From: Candidatus Eisenbacteria bacterium
Lineage (GTDB): Bacteria > Eisenbacteria > RBG-16-71-46
NCBI GenBank assembly: GCA_035712145.1
Contig: DASTBI010000041.1
Location: 1 to 35,178 of the forward strand
Direction of reading: 5' to 3'
Length of the DNA stretch: 35,178 nt
Shown here piece after piece: positions 8,609-16,865 of this stretch. The stretch's first letter is position 1. Each line of letters begins with the position of its first letter. The translations under genes and the position numbers were made by a program. The notes beneath the pieces are model-generated. The model was not told the origin of the DNA. It saw only the letters and a list, made by a program, of their open reading frames with translations, and ran no database searches.

Positions 8609-11600
8609 TTGAGCAGCGCGAACTTGCCTTTCGTCGAGCCGACGCCCGGAGCGTCGACGTGGAAGATGTAGAGACCGGGCGCCACGTCCAGGTTGTCCTT
8701 GGTCCGCAGGTTCCAGGCGACGTAGCCGGCGGTGGACCCGTCCTGCTTCAGCGTCTGCACGAGATCGCCGCCCACCGTGTAGATGCGAATCGTGCTGTTG
8801 AGCGGGACCGCGCGGAACTCGATGCGGCGTTCCCCACGGCCGGACACGGCGAAGCGCGCGGGCTCGAAGCTCGCCGATCCCACGTAGGGGTTCGGCACGA
8901 CGTAGGGCTCCTGCACGAAGCCGGCGCTACCCGTTCCCGCGATCCGCGCGCCGGTGGTGGTGAAGGTGAACTGATCGGTGACGTTCAGGGGGCGGATCAG
9001 CCGCAGGTGGTACACGTCGCCGGCGGTCGGCGCCGTCCCGAGCGTGTCGATGTTCATCGCCCAGGTGGCGCTGGCGAAGGTCGGGTTGCTGTTGGAGTAG
9101 GTGACGATGGTGAGCCGGTCCTGGGAGTGGCTCAGCGTCCGGTCGCCATTGACGTCGCGGAAGCCGAAGTCGAGTTGCACGTCGCCCTGAGGCGTCTCGG
9201 CGAAGATGCGGAACCGGGCCGGCGTGATCGCGGTCAGCGGACTGTTGGGGATCGCCACGCTCGTATCCTGGATCGTGTCCGAGAATTCGATGCGGATGTC
9301 GTCGGGATAGCCCACCCGCTTCTCGTTCGACGACAGCGAAAGCTGGTAGATGGGCCGCAGCTTCATGGTCGTGGTCGACGTGGCGTCGAAGCCGCTGCTG
9401 GCCAGGTCGACCGAGACGCTGGGCGGGCTGTAGACGCGCGGCAGCAGACCGTCGCCCACGGCCCCGGTGCCCTCTGCCTCGAAGTCCCTGCCGGTCTCGA
9501 ACAACGTGCGATGGTTGGTGCTGTCGCGCATCGTGTACGCGGTGGCCTCGAAGCTGTCGGGATGCGGCGTGGTGAAGGTGATCGAATACAGGCGCCCGTC
9601 GCGCACCGAGTCGGAGTTCACGACTTCGACGTCCACGGTGCCGCGCCCGGTGCCGGTCACGTGGGTGGCGGCGCTGGCCGATGCGCGACCGAAGCCCTGC
9701 ACCCGCGCGTTGGGTCGCACGGTCACGACGTTGACGGGCAGGATCAGGCCGCCCCGCAACGTGCGCGACACCGGAATCGAGTTCTCCGATGGATAGATGG
9801 CCAGCGAGTCGATGTCCGAAGCTCGCCCGAAGTCGTAGGCGCAGACCGCGTAGTAGTACTGCTGGCCGTTGGTCACCGTGGTGTCGGTCCAGGTGTGGGT
9901 GATCCCGGTGTTCTCGCCCAGCCAGTAGGCCACGCCGTTGATGGTCTTCCTGCTGAAGCCCCGCTTGTCGTTGTCGAGATCGAACTGAGCGATCGGCTTG
10001 CCGTTGCCGAGCGGGCCGTTGCCGCGGCCGTCCGTCACCACCTTCACGTCGAGGAAGTCCGGATCGGTGGAGCGGTAGATGCGGTAGCCCTCGAAGTCGA
10101 ACTCGTTGGTGACCGGATCGAAGGCGCGCTCCGAATGGTCGGTCCAGGACAGGCGCACGTAGCGGTCGCCGGTCTCGGCCCTGACCACCGGCGGCGGCGG
10201 CGGCACGGCGAACTGGTAGTTGGCGTTGTAGATGAGCTGGACGGTGTGAACGGTCTCGCGCAGCTCGGTGAGATCGGCGCCGTACGCGAGCGCGAGGCTG
10301 AAGCGCTCGGTCTTGCCCGCCTTGAGCGTGAAAGGCCCGGAGGCGAACAGGAATCCGATGTTGTAGTTCGAGGCCAGCGCGGTGTCGAAGCGCGCGGCGG
10401 GGTTGGGATGGCTGAACTGGCCGTAGAGACGCATCGGCCAGTTCTGATCGTCGGAGTAGAACAGGATGCCGTCCGTGCTCTGGTCCGGATTCCCCGCGCC
10501 GGCACGGATGCGGTTCATCTTGAAGCCGGTGAGGCCGATCTGATCCGACTCGTTGAGATCGGTGCGGTCGAAGTTGGCTTCGCCCTCGGTCGGCATCCCG
10601 TCCTCTTCGCCGCTGTCGTCGGTGTCGGGGACGCCGTCGGCGCCGAAGTCGTTGAAGTCGGCGCGCCAGTCCATGTCCTCGTCGCCGGTCCACCACCGCC
10701 CCAGCCGGTAGGCCGGGCGATCGGCGACCGAGCCATAGAACGCGGTGAACTTGCTGGTGTCGTAGTGGGCCGCCCAGTAGGCCAGGATCGCGGTCTGCCC
10801 CGTGATCTCGACGCCCCGTCCGCCCTCCCGTCTCTCGTCCACGAACCCGTCGGCGTCGTCGTCGAGCCCGTTGAGCGCGTTGCCCGGCGTCTCCAGGTAG
10901 GCATACCCGAGGTACCCGGTGCGGCCGCAGAGGCCGGAGAGATCCCGCCCGTGCCCGTAGCGGTCCCAGGTGTAGACCAGGTTGAGTCCGAGCGACTTGT
11001 CGAAGTACGCATTGTCGTCGTCGGACTCGAAGATCCCGTCGCAGGACAGCGCCGATCCTCCGACGCCCGAGTCCATGTAGAGGCCGAAGACGATGTTGTC
11101 ATCGTAATCGGTGGTGCTCTCGTTGGTGATGTCGTAGTGCCAGAAGATCACGTTTCCGGCCTGCGGGTTCGCCCACTGGAAGCCGCGCACGTTGACGCGC
11201 AGTCCCAGTCCGCGGCGCGTCGAATCCCGCGTGTCGGGATAGAAGTCGAACGCGTCGTAGTAGTTGTCGTCCATGACCGTGAAGCTCTCCTGGTCGGCGG
11301 CCGGGCGCTTGCCGAAGTAACCGTCCCAAGCGCCGGCCCAGCCCGGATCGTCCGGATCGTTCAGCTTGTCGGGCCACTGCGTGGGCCAGGTCCGCGGGTC
11401 GTGGCTGATCGCCGGCGATCGACCGCGATTGATGACGGGATCGGGCTGAAAGTACCCCGGCCGCGGCTCGAACCGCATGATCCGCTGGGAGAACGGGCTC
11501 TGCGCCTGCCGCTCGCGGAAACCGGTCTCCATGATGAAGGTCGAGTCGCCGGACCCGGTGCGCACCTTCGCCAGCACGAACGGCGTGATCCCATCGCTGT

Positions 11601-11886
11601 AGTTCATGCCCGTGCCCTTGGGCACCTCGGCGGAATGGAACACGCTGAGATCCACGTTGCCGGGATCCGATGGGAAGTCGCCGACCATGCCGAAATTCCA
11701 GAAGACGGTGCGGATGTTGGCCGCGTCGTGGGTGCCCGAGCGCTCCGACTCGAATCCGCCCCGCTGGCTGGGCGGCACGACCGGAACGAGCTGCGCCCAC
11801 AGCGAGGTGGAGCTCAGCAGCGCGAGGGCGGTCAGACCCGCGGCGAGCCGGCGTGCGCTCGAGCGCCCGGGGTCAGCGCGTCTCAT
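8605..11886 (-). CDS. Large secreted FN3-containing protein with FlgD/T9SS-like C-terminal tail
   Basis: A 1093-residue protein of unknown function. A signal peptide covers about residues 1-32 (ending LWAQ). The N-terminal half has no family I recognise. It contains Asp-rich, probably calcium-binding stretches near residues 345 (GLDDDADGFVDE) and 405-435. A fibronectin type III domain lies at about 570-700 (RYVRLSWTDHSERAFD, then GYRIYRSTDPDF). The last 105 residues or so (VVPNPYVGSASFEPARF to GKFALLK) are a FlgD-like / type IX tail. The ATG at 11886 lies inside the end of the TonB-receptor gene; a GTG two codons upstream (11892) is the alternative. It sits between the receptor and the PorV-like barrel, the place a SusD-like lipoprotein often takes in Bacteroidota, but it does not look like SusD. 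A surface glycan-binding partner of the receptor is plausible. Confidence 0.82.
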   Translation of the reverse strand: MRRADPGRSSARRLAAGLTALALLSSTSLWAQLVPVVPPSQRGGFESERSGTHDAANIRTVFWNFGMVGDFPSDPGNVDLSVFHSAEVPKGTGMNYSDGITPFVLAKVRTGSGDSTFIMETGFRERQAQSPFSQRIMRFEPRPGYFQPDPVINRGRSPAISHDPRTWPTQWPDKLNDPDDPGWAGAWDGYFGKRPAADQESFTVMDDNYYDAFDFYPDTRDSTRRGLGLRVNVRGFQWANPQAGNVIFWHYDITNESTTDYDDNIVFGLYMDSGVGGSALSCDGIFESDDDNAYFDKSLGLNLVYTWDRYGHGRDLSGLCGRTGYLGYAYLETPGNALNGLDDDADGFVDERREGGRGVEITGQTAILAYWAAHYDTSKFTAFYGSVADRPAYRLGRWWTGDEDMDWRADFNDFGADGVPDTDDSGEEDGMPTEGEANFDRTDLNESDQIGLTGFKMNRIRAGAGNPDQSTDGILFYSDDQNWPMRLYGQFSHPNPAARFDTALASNYNIGFLFASGPFTLKAGKTERFSLALAYGADLTELRETVHTVQLIYNANYQFAVPPPPPVVRAETGDRYVRLSWTDHSERAFDPVTNEFDFEGYRIYRSTDPDFLDVKVVTDGRGNGPLGNGKPIAQFDLDNDKRGFSRKTINGVAYWLGENTGITHTWTDTTVTNGQQYYYAVCAYDFGRASDIDSLAIYPSENSIPVSRTLRGGLILPVNVVTVRPNARVQGFGRASASAATHVTGTGRGTVDVEVVNSDSVRDGRLYSITFTTPHPDSFEATAYTMRDSTNHRTLFETGRDFEAEGTGAVGDGLLPRVYSPPSVSVDLASSGFDATSTTTMKLRPIYQLSLSSNEKRVGYPDDIRIEFSDTIQDTSVAIPNSPLTAITPARFRIFAETPQGDVQLDFGFRDVNGDRTLSHSQDRLTIVTYSNSNPTFASATWAMNIDTLGTAPTAGDVYHLRLIRPLNVTDQFTFTTTGARIAGTGSAGFVQEPYVVPNPYVGSASFEPARFAVSGRGERRIEFRAVPLNSTIRIYTVGGDLVQTLKQDGSTAGYVAWNLRTKDNLDVAPGLYIFHVDAPGVGSTKGKFALLK

Positions 11887-14578
11887 TGCCACGGAGACCG
11901 ATGCCGATCTCGATCCGGCGCGGGGAGTAGTAGCGGGTGGGGTCGACCAGTGACGCCACGTCCGCGGCCGGATAGCGTGAATAGTAGGGGCTCCCCGAGC
12001 TGCTGTAGACGGAGCCGTGCCAGAAGCGCGTGTCGAAGACGTTGAAGACCCGGGCGAAGAAGGTGACCCCGGTCTTCCCGATCAGGGTGGGCCGCTCACC
12101 GCGCAGATCGAGCAGGAAGCCGGCGGGCTTCCGTCCCGAGTTGGTCTCGATCCCTCCCGCGAAACCCGCGGTCAGCGCCGGGGTGTAAGGCTGCCCGCTG
12201 CCGGCGCGCATCACGGCGCTGGTGCGGAAACGCCGGGGCCATGATACGTCGACGGTCATGTTGAAGGTGTGGCGCTGGTCCCAGTTGAGCGGGACCAGGC
12301 GCGGTCGCGGATCCTCGCCGGCCTCGGCCCGCGTCGCGGTCTCGTTGGGATCGCTCGAGTTGCCCTGGGCGAACTGCCACGTGTAATCCATGGTGCTCGT
12401 CACCCAGCCGAGCTGGCGCTGATCGAGCGAGAGCGTGAAGCCGACGACGTTCCCGAAGTCGACGTTGGTGAGTCGCGCGTATTGCGCGCCGTTGTAGGTT
12501 TCGATGAACTCGACGCCGAGAAGGCTCCGGATGTCCTTGTAGAAGGCGCTGACGTCGAGACCGATCCAGCTCGAGAGCGCCTGCTTGTATCCAAACTGGT
12601 ACTGGACGGTCTTCTCGGGCTTGACGTCCGGATTCCCCATGACGCCGATCTTCGCCTCGGCCTCGGGATCGGCCTGGAGCCCCGCGAGCTTGTCGTAGTT
12701 CGCGTTGTTGAACATCGTGCCCAGCGCCGGCATCTGGGAAAAGTGCCCGTAGGCGAAATAGAGCGCGGCGTCGCGCGTGACCGGATACGACACCCCGAGC
12801 CGTGGCGAGAACGAGATCTTGTTGGACGTGGGTTTCTGCTCCGACTGGGGCACGTCCGGAATGGAGTTGGCGGGGTTCGCCAGATCGCTCGGAAGATGGG
12901 TGCGCGCGTCGAACCAGTCGAAGCGCACTCCGGCGCGCAGCCGCAGGTTGTTCCACTCGATCTCGTCCTGTCCGAAGCCGGCCACGCTCACCGGGCCGTA
13001 CTTGCTCACCGCCGGATAGTTCGGCGGGTCGTCGACGTGGCGCACCAGGACCTGCTCCTGCGTGCCCGGCACGTTGGTGAATACGAGATAGCCGGGGTTT
13101 CCGAACTCGAGCGCCGAGAACTGGTACTCGCCTCCCACCTTGAAGCGGTGGTCGCGGAACGACTGGTTCTCGTAGGAGCCTTTCACGACCAGGGCATTGG
13201 TGGTCTGAGTGAAGCGGGTGAAATCGACGCCCTGAACGTACGCGCCGAAGTTGTAATCGGGGTCTCCCCTCGCCTGGCCGGCGGCGTCGTAACGCGGATC
13301 GTAGAGATCGTCGTACACCATATCCCGGTAGTCGAAGTAGTTCTGGCGGACGTTGAGGTTGTAGAAGGAGTTCTTGTCCAGGGCGTGCGTGAAGTCGAGC
13401 CCATGCACGATCGAGAACGTGTGCTGCTCGGGCAGCCCGTCGGGATTGAGCCAGAATGCGTTGGTGTTGCGGCGTCCGTGGATGGCGTTCCAGATCGCCT
13501 GATAACCGAAGGTCTTGTTCCGGAGCGAGTGGTTGGTGAGCTTCCCCACCCCGGAGAAGTCGCGGGTGAAGCCGAGCGGCACGGTCGAGCTGTCGCCCGT
13601 CCCGACGAAGACCTTGTTCTCGAAGTCCGACTTGTCGGTGGGCACGAAGCGGCGCACGCCGCGCACCCAGTCGTCGGAGGAGTAGTAACGGCCCGTCACC
13701 AGGAAGTTCGTCTGAGGCAGTCCGGTGGGGCCGCTCAAGGTGAGCTGGTAGTTCTGGATGTCCACGGGTCGGAACTCGTAAGGCACGATGCGTCGCGTCA
13801 GCCCCCGCGGCTCCAGGATGTCGGTGAGCGCGGCCTCGCCGTCGCTGTAATAGTAGCCCCCCGCGAACGCCTCGGCATCCCAGCGGAACCTGTCCCCGCC
13901 GCTGCGCAGCACGGCGTTCACCACCCCGCTCATCGCCTGCCCGTACTCGGCGTCGAACGTGCCGCTGATGACCTGCACCTCCTCGAGGAGCGCGCGATCG
14001 AGCTTGAGCGTCGACTTGTTGTCGTAGGGGTTGTTCACCGTCACGCCATCGACCTGATACTGCACCTCGCCGATGCGCCCGCCGCGGAAGTGTCCCTCGA
14101 CGACGCCGGCCTGGAGATTGACCACGTCCTGCAGCTCCTGCACCGGAAGCTGGTTGATCTCCTTGCGCGAGACGGTGGCGATCTGGCTGGTCTGATTGAC
14201 GTCCACGACCGGACGCTCGGCGCTCACCACCACCTCCTGCAGCTGCACCGGCGTGGGTTTGAGGGTGAGATCGAGGACGGTGGTGTTGTCGGCCGAGACC
14301 ACGACTTCCTGGGTGAGCACGGTCTGGTAACCGATGAGGCTGACCCGCACGTCGTAGGTGCCGGCCGGCACGTTGATGATGGAGTAGCGGCCTTCGGCGT
14401 CGGTGACGGCGCCGGTGCGCGCGGCGGGGATGGCGACGTTGGCGCCCCCCAGCGGCTGCTTCGCGGGATCGATGACGCGCCCGCTGATGCGGCCCGTGGT
14501 TCCGGCGCGGGCCCCGCCGGCGAGAACGAACGAGATGAGCAATGCTGCAGCGGCCGTTCGATTTCTACTGCCTGTCAT
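11873..14578 (-). CDS. TonB-dependent outer-membrane receptor with carboxypeptidase-regulatory-like N-terminal domain
   Basis: A 901-residue outer-membrane importer. Residues 1-25 are a signal peptide (ending ARA). Residues 29-108 form a carboxypeptidase-regulatory-like Ig fold (GRISGRVIDPAKQPLGGANV, then GRYSIINVPAGTYDVRV), the extension found in SusC-like receptors. A TonB-box-like stretch follows (LQEVVVSAERP, about 113-123), then a plug domain at about 125-240 (VDGVTVNNPYDNKS, FDAEYGQAMSGVVNAVLRSGG) and a long beta-barrel to a C-terminal NETR. The ATG at 14578 has GGGAG close upstream and gives a good signal peptide; a GTG at 14596 is the alternative. In this context it would import oligosaccharides. 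No SusD partner is visible. Energising TonB-ExbBD genes are not in the window. Confidence 0.92.
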   Translation of the reverse strand: MTGSRNRTAAAALLISFVLAGGARAGTTGRISGRVIDPAKQPLGGANVAIPAARTGAVTDAEGRYSIINVPAGTYDVRVSLIGYQTVLTQEVVVSADNTTVLDLTLKPTPVQLQEVVVSAERPVVDVNQTSQIATVSRKEINQLPVQELQDVVNLQAGVVEGHFRGGRIGEVQYQVDGVTVNNPYDNKSTLKLDRALLEEVQVISGTFDAEYGQAMSGVVNAVLRSGGDRFRWDAEAFAGGYYYSDGEAALTDILEPRGLTRRIVPYEFRPVDIQNYQLTLSGPTGLPQTNFLVTGRYYSSDDWVRGVRRFVPTDKSDFENKVFVGTGDSSTVPLGFTRDFSGVGKLTNHSLRNKTFGYQAIWNAIHGRRNTNAFWLNPDGLPEQHTFSIVHGLDFTHALDKNSFYNLNVRQNYFDYRDMVYDDLYDPRYDAAGQARGDPDYNFGAYVQGVDFTRFTQTTNALVVKGSYENQSFRDHRFKVGGEYQFSALEFGNPGYLVFTNVPGTQEQVLVRHVDDPPNYPAVSKYGPVSVAGFGQDEIEWNNLRLRAGVRFDWFDARTHLPSDLANPANSIPDVPQSEQKPTSNKISFSPRLGVSYPVTRDAALYFAYGHFSQMPALGTMFNNANYDKLAGLQADPEAEAKIGVMGNPDVKPEKTVQYQFGYKQALSSWIGLDVSAFYKDIRSLLGVEFIETYNGAQYARLTNVDFGNVVGFTLSLDQRQLGWVTSTMDYTWQFAQGNSSDPNETATRAEAGEDPRPRLVPLNWDQRHTFNMTVDVSWPRRFRTSAVMRAGSGQPYTPALTAGFAGGIETNSGRKPAGFLLDLRGERPTLIGKTGVTFFARVFNVFDTRFWHGSVYSSSGSPYYSRYPAADVASLVDPTRYYSPRRIEIGIGLRGNETR

Positions 14579-14625
14579 GAACTCCCGACTCCACACCGCT
14601 CGCCGCGGAACCTCCCCCTGGCGGC

Positions 14626-14659
14626 CGAGCGGGGCGGGCGATTCGGCCCACCCCGCTCG
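14626..14659 (-). other. Intercistronic hairpin between CBM9-like gene and TonB receptor gene
   Basis: A 9-base perfect stem (CGAGCGGGG with CCCCGCTCG) encloses a C/A mismatch, an inner 4-base stem (GGGC/GCCC) and a 6-base loop. On the minus-strand transcript it lies about 28 bases after the stop at 14687 and about 50 bases before the receptor start. No run of T follows, so it looks more like an mRNA-stabilising or processing element, or a weak attenuator, than a classical terminator. The 108-base gap holds nothing else I can support. Confidence 0.6.
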
Positions 14660-14686
14660 AGCTGTTCACGTGGCGAGAAAGAGAAC

Positions 14687-16726
14687 CTACCGGAGATGCA
14701 TCATCTTGCCGTTGATCGTCGCCATCAGCGCCCCTGTTCCGGGCTCCTTCGCTCTCACTCGATACAGGTACACCCCGGACTTGCCGGCCGGCAACTGCAC
14801 CAGCGCCTGCTGCTTTCCGGCCGTCATCCGTCCCAGCGCGCGCTGGGTGACGAGACGGCCGTTCACGTCGAACACCGACAGCTCCACGTCGGACTCACGC
14901 CCGAGCGCGAACTCGAGCGTGGTGGCGAGGTGGAAGGGGTTGGGCGCGTTGCCCAGCGCCGCGAACCCGTTGGCGGCGACCGGGTCCCCGACCCCCGTGG
15001 TCTGGCCGATCACGAACGTGCCGTCGAGCAGCGTCCACGCCGGACAGCACGCCTCCTTGCGCTCCCGGTACCACCAGGTGCGGGTCGAGTAGCTCTCGCT
15101 CTCCGGGTTGCTGTACCGGTCATGGTCGTGGAGGCAGATGCCCATGAACATGGTGTGGTCGCCGAGGCCGGGTGGATAACCCAGGGCCTTCAGGTCCACC
15201 CGCAGCTCCGCGGTATAGCCGGTGTCATCGTTCGTGGTCCCGGTCGAGTCCACGGTCGATCCCGCCTTCAGCTGCAAGGCGACCTGGGCCAGGCCGGCGT
15301 TGACGAGCTGGAACAGCGTGTCCGCCGTGGCGGCGGTCCCCGTGGCGCTGACCCGGAACGAGAGACCCATCCCGTGGAGATTGTGGTCCACGGGATCCAG
15401 GATCGAACGATGCGCGATGCCGATCGTGAATCCGTCCCAGAAGTCCTCGAAGGCATTGCTCTGGACGCGAGTGTCGCGCACGTCGAAGCCCAGGTAGAGG
15501 AAGTCGCCCTTGAAGAAGTACTTCACCGTGGCGTCGCCGCCATCGACCACGAACGGCAGCGGGGCCGGCTCGGGATCGTTGATCGTGAGCCGCGGCTGGT
15601 ACTCGCCCGAGCGGTGCTTGCCGACTCCGGCGTAGGTGTTGCGGAGCGTGGCATCGTTCCAGCGGATGTCGAGGCTCGGCGCCGCCGCCCAAACGGCCTC
15701 GGTCAGGGTGCCATTGATGGTGGGCGCCGGCGAGCCGGTGATGGGAATGCGGAAGTCGGGGTCGATCGCCGGCACGGCCCCCGAGCTGGTGGTCACGTTC
15801 GGCCGGGCGTAGATCCGGACCTCGTCCTGCTCGGCCACGTTGCCCCAGGGGGCGGCCCACCAGGTTCGGTTGCGCGACAGATCGGCGCCGAGCGTCTTCC
15901 AGTAGTTGTCGGTGTCGTAGATCGAGATGTTCCATTCGACGATGTCGCCGCTCGGCTGGGTGACGTCGTAGCCCATCACGCCGAGGTCGAACACCATCTC
16001 GATCGTGTATCCGGTGTCGATCCCGTTCACGTCGTTGTTGGTGGCCGTGCCGCAATTGGGGTTGCATGGGACACCGTTGACCGCGGTGCGCGCATCCCAG
16101 GCCGCGATCTGCTCGGGGGTCCTGGGGATCACGTTGCCGAGGCCATCACACACCGGATCGGGAGCCCAGCGGCCCTTGAAGAGCGGCGGCCTTCCGACGG
16201 TGTCTCCCGGCGCCACGCACTGATGGGCAGGAATGCCCGCCTCTCGTGGATACCACCACGAGTAGAGGTACTCGCTGATCGGCTTCGGCGTTCCGGTCGA
16301 GCCGTGATCCTTGAGGCCCATGAGGAAGCCGTCGAAGTAGTTGAATCCACCGCCTCCTCCGATCGACCGGTCGGGCACCGTGGCGCCCATGTAGAGCTTG
16401 TTCCCGATCACCAGGAATCGGAGCGTGGCATTGGTGCTGTCGTTGGTGGGGTCGTTCGGCGGATTGATGCCGCCCTCGTCCTTCCAGCCGCTCCCGGGGA
16501 TCCCCATCGTCCGGTCCTGCGGATTGTTGATGTCGACGCGGTACCGCACCTTCCACGATTCGGCCTGAGACCAGACCGCCTCGTTCAGGAGTCCATCCAG
16601 CGTGATCGATCCGCCGGGCGCGGTGCGCGCCCACAGCGCGTTGGTGCGGGCGAGCTGTGCGTTGGCCGGCGTACTGGACACCAGCGCGAGCGCCAGCATC
16701 CCCATGGCCATCACTCGTGTTCTCAT
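14687..16726 (-). CDS. Secreted protein with two CBM9/DOMON-like domains and FlgD/T9SS-like tail
   Basis: A 679-residue protein. A signal peptide covers residues 1-23 (ending ANAQ). Two CBM9-like beta-sandwich domains follow, at about 38-308 (GSITLDGLLNEAVWSQAESW start, FDLGVMGYD and WNISIYDTDNYW later) and 332-572 (PTINGTLTEAVWAAAP start, RVDLKALGYPPG and GICLHDHDRYSNPES later). The 'DG-L-EAVW' opening is the hallmark of this family, which binds carbohydrate ends or heme/sugar ligands. Residues 583-679 form a FlgD-like tail (GNAPNPFHLATTLEFAL, FDVNGRLVTQ, GVYLYRV, ending KMMHLR). The ATG at 16726 has AGAGGGA 8-9 bases upstream. No catalytic domain is seen, so it is probably a surface glycan-binding protein serving the operon's hydrolases. 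Confidence 0.86.
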   Translation of the reverse strand: MRTRVMAMGMLALALVSSTPANAQLARTNALWARTAPGGSITLDGLLNEAVWSQAESWKVRYRVDINNPQDRTMGIPGSGWKDEGGINPPNDPTNDSTNATLRFLVIGNKLYMGATVPDRSIGGGGGFNYFDGFLMGLKDHGSTGTPKPISEYLYSWWYPREAGIPAHQCVAPGDTVGRPPLFKGRWAPDPVCDGLGNVIPRTPEQIAAWDARTAVNGVPCNPNCGTATNNDVNGIDTGYTIEMVFDLGVMGYDVTQPSGDIVEWNISIYDTDNYWKTLGADLSRNRTWWAAPWGNVAEQDEVRIYARPNVTTSSGAVPAIDPDFRIPITGSPAPTINGTLTEAVWAAAPSLDIRWNDATLRNTYAGVGKHRSGEYQPRLTINDPEPAPLPFVVDGGDATVKYFFKGDFLYLGFDVRDTRVQSNAFEDFWDGFTIGIAHRSILDPVDHNLHGMGLSFRVSATGTAATADTLFQLVNAGLAQVALQLKAGSTVDSTGTTNDDTGYTAELRVDLKALGYPPGLGDHTMFMGICLHDHDRYSNPESESYSTRTWWYRERKEACCPAWTLLDGTFVIGQTTGVGDPVAANGFAALGNAPNPFHLATTLEFALGRESDVELSVFDVNGRLVTQRALGRMTAGKQQALVQLPAGKSGVYLYRVRAKEPGTGALMATINGKMMHLR

Positions 16727-16809
16727 GACTCGAGTCCCTCTTCGATGAGGCGGCCTCATCGCATCGTTGCCCGCCCACGCCGTCCACGCGGTAAAGCGGT
16801 GAAGCAATT

Positions 16810-16843
16810 GGGGCGACCGCCCGGTTCCCTGGGTGATCGCCCC
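16810..16843 (-). other. Intercistronic hairpin after the first gene of the glycan operon
   Basis: A 7-base perfect stem (GGGGCGA with TCGCCCC) continues inward, past one mismatch, with five more pairs (one of them a G-U pair), around the 8-base loop GGTTCCCT. On the minus strand it starts about 23 bases after the stop at 16866 and is followed by AATTGCTT rather than a T-run. It is placed like the hairpin at 14626-14659. It may trim or stabilise the message for the first, probably abundant, surface protein, or act as a partial terminator. The rest of the 139-base gap shows no clear promoter. Confidence 0.6.
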
Positions 16844-16865
16844 GTTCCTTACATGGCTATCTTCC

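Noticed and set aside
9000-11000. Asp-rich stretches in the 1093-residue protein as dockerin repeats
   Set aside because: The spacing does not give the paired 12-residue calcium loops of dockerin, and no cohesin is seen nearby. Generic calcium-binding loops fit better.
8545-12045. A long plus-strand open frame (over 1100 codons)
   Set aside because: It is antisense to the 1093-residue FN3 protein, which has a signal peptide, an FN3 domain and a sorting tail. The plus-strand product has none.
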